This document shows, piece after piece, positions 62,117 to 64,000 of a DNA stretch of 64,000 nucleotides. Source of the DNA: Labedella gwakjiensis (GTDB lineage Bacteria; Actinomycetota; Actinomycetes; Actinomycetales; Microbacteriaceae); contig NZ_PYAU01000001.1 of NCBI RefSeq assembly GCF_003014675.1, positions 620,001 to 684,000 of the forward strand. The letters run 5' to 3'. The first letter of the stretch is position 1, and each line of letters opens with the position of its first letter. The position numbers and the translations under genes were made by a program. The notes beneath the pieces are model-generated. The model did not search any database. It was not told the DNA's origin and saw nothing but the letters and a program-made list of their open reading frames with translations.

Positions 62117-63061
62117 TCAGAGGCTCGTGAAGCCCTCGGGCGTCTGGAGCAGCGCGCCCTCAGCACGGCAGGTCGCCGCGGCCACGACCATGGCGCGGTC
62201 GAGCACCCGGGACCAGGCGTCGGAGTCGGCTGGCCGTCCGGCACGGACGACGTCCGCGACGACCGAGGCGAGCGACGCATCGCCCGCACCCATCGTGTCG
62301 ACGATCGCACCGGGGAGCGAGGCGATGCCGCTCGAGACGTCGATCCCGCCGTCGACGATGCGGGCGCCGGCGCGCCCCTCCGTCGCGAGCACCACGTGCG
62401 TGCCCCGGTCGACGAGGTCCGGCACGAGCGCACCGAGCCCGTCGGCTCCGAGGAAGGGGGCGTCGTCGTCGCCGACCTTCACGAGGAGACTCCGGCCCGC
62501 GAGGCGGAGGGCGTTGCGCTCGAAGCGCTCACGGTCCGCCATCATCGCCTCGCGGGGGTTCGGGTCGACGACGAGCTTCGACCCGTCGGCGACAGCCTCG
62601 TCGAGCGCGGCGGACTCCGCATCGTTGTCGAAGGGGAAGCAGCTCACGACCACCAGGCGGGCGTTCTCGATCGCCTCACGCTCCTCCGGACCGAAGTCGA
62701 CGTGCCGGTTCTGCGCCGCGGTGTTGAAGACGTAATGGGGCTCCCCGTCGACCCGCTCGCTCACCGCGCGCGACGATCCGTGGGGCGACGCCGTCTGGAT
62801 CAGTTCGACGCCGTGGGTGTCGAGGAACGCACGGATCGTGTCGCCGTCCTCGTCCTCCCCGACCATCGCGAGGAGCGTCGTGGCGACGCCGAGGCGCGCC
62901 AGTCCGACGGCGACGTTGAGCGCCGCTCCGCCCACGAACTCCCGCACTCCCGCGTCGTCCCTCAACTCGTCGATGAGGGCGTCTCCGATGACGACGACGC
63001 GGCCGTCGTCCGTGCCGTCATCCGTGCGTGCGTCGGCGCCGACGCGACCAGCTGTGTTCAT
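62117..63061 (-). CDS. PfkB family carbohydrate kinase (fructokinase/ribokinase type)
   Basis: 314 residues. N-terminal VVVIGDALIDELRD and GGAALNVAVGLARLG, substrate-lid strands, and the C-terminal signature DTMGAGDASLASVVADVV with the catalytic Asp of GAGD. Phosphorylates a sugar in the cytoplasm; fructose is a reasonable guess but not shown. The ATG at 63061 lies seven bases from TACATT, suggesting a leaderless transcript. Divergent from the acetyltransferase gene with 60 bp between starts. Confidence 0.87.
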   Translation of the reverse strand: MNTAGRVGADARTDDGTDDGRVVVIGDALIDELRDDAGVREFVGGAALNVAVGLARLGVATTLLAMVGEDEDGDTIRAFLDTHGVELIQTASPHGSSRAVSERVDGEPHYVFNTAAQNRHVDFGPEEREAIENARLVVVSCFPFDNDAESAALDEAVADGSKLVVDPNPREAMMADRERFERNALRLAGRSLLVKVGDDDAPFLGADGLGALVPDLVDRGTHVVLATEGRAGARIVDGGIDVSSGIASLPGAIVDTMGAGDASLASVVADVVRAGRPADSDAWSRVLDRAMVVAAATCRAEGALLQTPEGFTSL

Positions 63062-63068
63062 GGTTCGG

Positions 63069-63074
63069 AATGTA
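63069..63074 (-). promoter_or_regulatory. -10 box of the kinase gene
   Basis: TACATT on the minus strand, seven bases before the ATG at 63061. Confidence 0.4.
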
Positions 63075-63109
63075 CACGACGGCGGTGGCCCGCTGTCGGA
63101 GGGGGCCGC

Positions 63110-63115
63110 TAGCGT
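63110..63115 (+). promoter_or_regulatory. -10 box of a leaderless promoter (acetyltransferase)
   Basis: TAGCGT, six bases, then ATG at 63122. Confidence 0.55.
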
Positions 63116-63121
63116 TGAGGC

Positions 63122-64000
63122 ATGACCGAGCCGTATCTCTCCCAACCGATCGACGAGACCGCGGCCGCGAAGCTGCGGGAGGCAGGACTCCGCCTCTCCC
63201 TCATCGACACCACCGACACCGTGTCCTTCGACGCCTGGCTGTCCGCCGATGCACGCGGATTCCACTCCAAGCAGCCGTCGGCCGCCGCCCTCGCGCAGGA
63301 GCGCGAACTGCTCGCGCACCGCCGCCTGACCGCCGTGCACGACGATGCGATCCCGGCGGCCGCCGGCATCGTCGGCACCGTGAGCTCGTGGGCCGCGCCC
63401 CTCACCGTCCCCGGCCCCCGTCAGCTCGACGCGTGGCTGATCAGCTCGGTGACCGTCTCCCCCACGCACCGCCGCCGCGGCATCGCGAGCGCCCTGCTGC
63501 CGGGTCAGCTGCGCGTGGCCAAGGACCTCGGCCTCGCCGTCGCCGCCCTGACGGTCTCCGAGTCGACGATCTACGGCCGCTGGGGCTTCGGGCCGAGCAC
63601 GTTCGCCTCGTCGTGGAGCATCGCCCCCCGACGCGCGGGCTGGATCGGGCCGAAGACGACGGGCCGGCTCTCCTTCACGACCCCCGACGAGTTCCGCGAG
63701 ACGAGCCGCGAGCTCCTCGTGCGCCAGAACGAGGCTCGCGCCGGCGAGATCCGGCTCTCCGACTACCTCGCGGAGCGGCAGATCGGCCCCCTCGAGGGCG
63801 CGACCGACGCCGAGCGGTACCGCCTCGTGCGCTACGACGGCCCGGACGGCGACCCGCAGGGCTTCATCACATACATCATCACCGGCGGGGAGTCGGACTT
63901 CACGGATCACACGCTCGACATCGTCGCGCTCGTCTCGACGACACCCGAGGCGAACGCGGCCCTGTGGCGCTACGTGATCGAGATGGACCTCGTAGGAACC
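63122..64000 (+). CDS. Eis-like GNAT N-acetyltransferase, 3' end beyond window
   Basis: 293 residues visible, no stop reached. The N-terminal GNAT domain has the acetyl-CoA loop in SSVTVSPTHRRRGIASALL and the Eis-type ESTIYGRWGFGPS; a second GNAT-like half (from about 185, with YRLVRYDGPDGDPQGFITYII) has begun, as in Eis proteins of about 400-420 residues with a C-terminal sterol-carrier-like domain. Eis enzymes acetylate several amines of aminoglycosides and other cationic compounds; the natural substrate is unknown. Confidence 0.88.
   Translation, partial: MTEPYLSQPIDETAAAKLREAGLRLSLIDTTDTVSFDAWLSADARGFHSKQPSAAALAQERELLAHRRLTAVHDDAIPAAAGIVGTVSSWAAPLTVPGPRQLDAWLISSVTVSPTHRRRGIASALLPGQLRVAKDLGLAVAALTVSESTIYGRWGFGPSTFASSWSIAPRRAGWIGPKTTGRLSFTTPDEFRETSRELLVRQNEARAGEIRLSDYLAERQIGPLEGATDAERYRLVRYDGPDGDPQGFITYIITGGESDFTDHTLDIVALVSTTPEANAALWRYVIEMDLVGT

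Overview
The window is high-GC, densely packed DNA with GTG starts, four-base ATGA/GTGA gene overlaps and many leaderless promoters (TANNNT, six bases, start codon). This points to an actinomycete, most likely a member of the Microbacteriaceae. That placement is an inference from gene content and codon style, because no rRNA or marker phylogeny is available here.

Layout. 1-7.5 kb, minus strand: an HTTM-type membrane protein (cut by the window edge), its DUF5819 partner, and two large wall-anchored adhesins that both end in an LAVTG sortase signal. One carries a 1.5-kb Asp/Ser/Pro/Thr stalk; the other carries a staphylococcal-MSCRAMM-like TFTFTDYVD motif. 7.8-11.2 kb, plus strand: a lipoprotein, a beta-helix lipoprotein and a Tat-exported DyP peroxidase, the last two translationally coupled. 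11.2-22.7 kb: a 1121-residue secreted LamG/PKD protein, an aspartate-type aminotransferase, a proline-rich membrane protein, the hadA-hadB-murB operon, a TauE/SafE permease and a histidine phosphatase. 23-30.9 kb: a glutamine amidotransferase, a VOC protein, a DeoR regulator divergent from galT-galK-galE (Leloir pathway), an L,D-transpeptidase and a YcnI copper protein with a membrane partner. 31-35.2 kb: a TetR/MFS efflux pair, a lipoprotein, small membrane proteins and a Dabb protein.

35.27-40.16 kb is an integrated element. The 3' part of the tRNA-Met gene is repeated exactly (36 bp) 4,848 bp away, and the DNA between the copies holds accessory genes: an AbiJ-NTD4-type abortive-infection protein with an extra N-terminal part, a RelE-type toxin with an overlapping antitoxin, and several orphan small proteins. 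No integrase was found.

40.2-48 kb: tRNA-Met and tRNA-Thr, then a coupled operon DUF3311 / sodium:solute symporter / histone-deacetylase-like amidohydrolase / YtcJ-like amidohydrolase, divergent from a LacI regulator with a 16-bp palindromic operator between them; then a YitT protein. 46.8-58.8 kb: a glycan-use locus running substrate-binding protein, OppB, OppC, OppD, OppF, GH2 beta-mannosidase and a LacI-like sensor lacking its DNA-binding domain, divergent from a ROK repressor, followed by a GH13 alpha-glucosidase. 59-64 kb: an M23 peptidase, an inositol-monophosphatase-family enzyme, tRNA-Tyr, a PfkB sugar kinase and an Eis-like acetyltransferase cut by the window end.

Together the window describes a sugar-scavenging, surface-decorated bacterium (galactose, manno-oligosaccharide and alpha-glucoside use; adhesins; cell-wall enzymes) with one small tRNA-targeted defence/toxin island.
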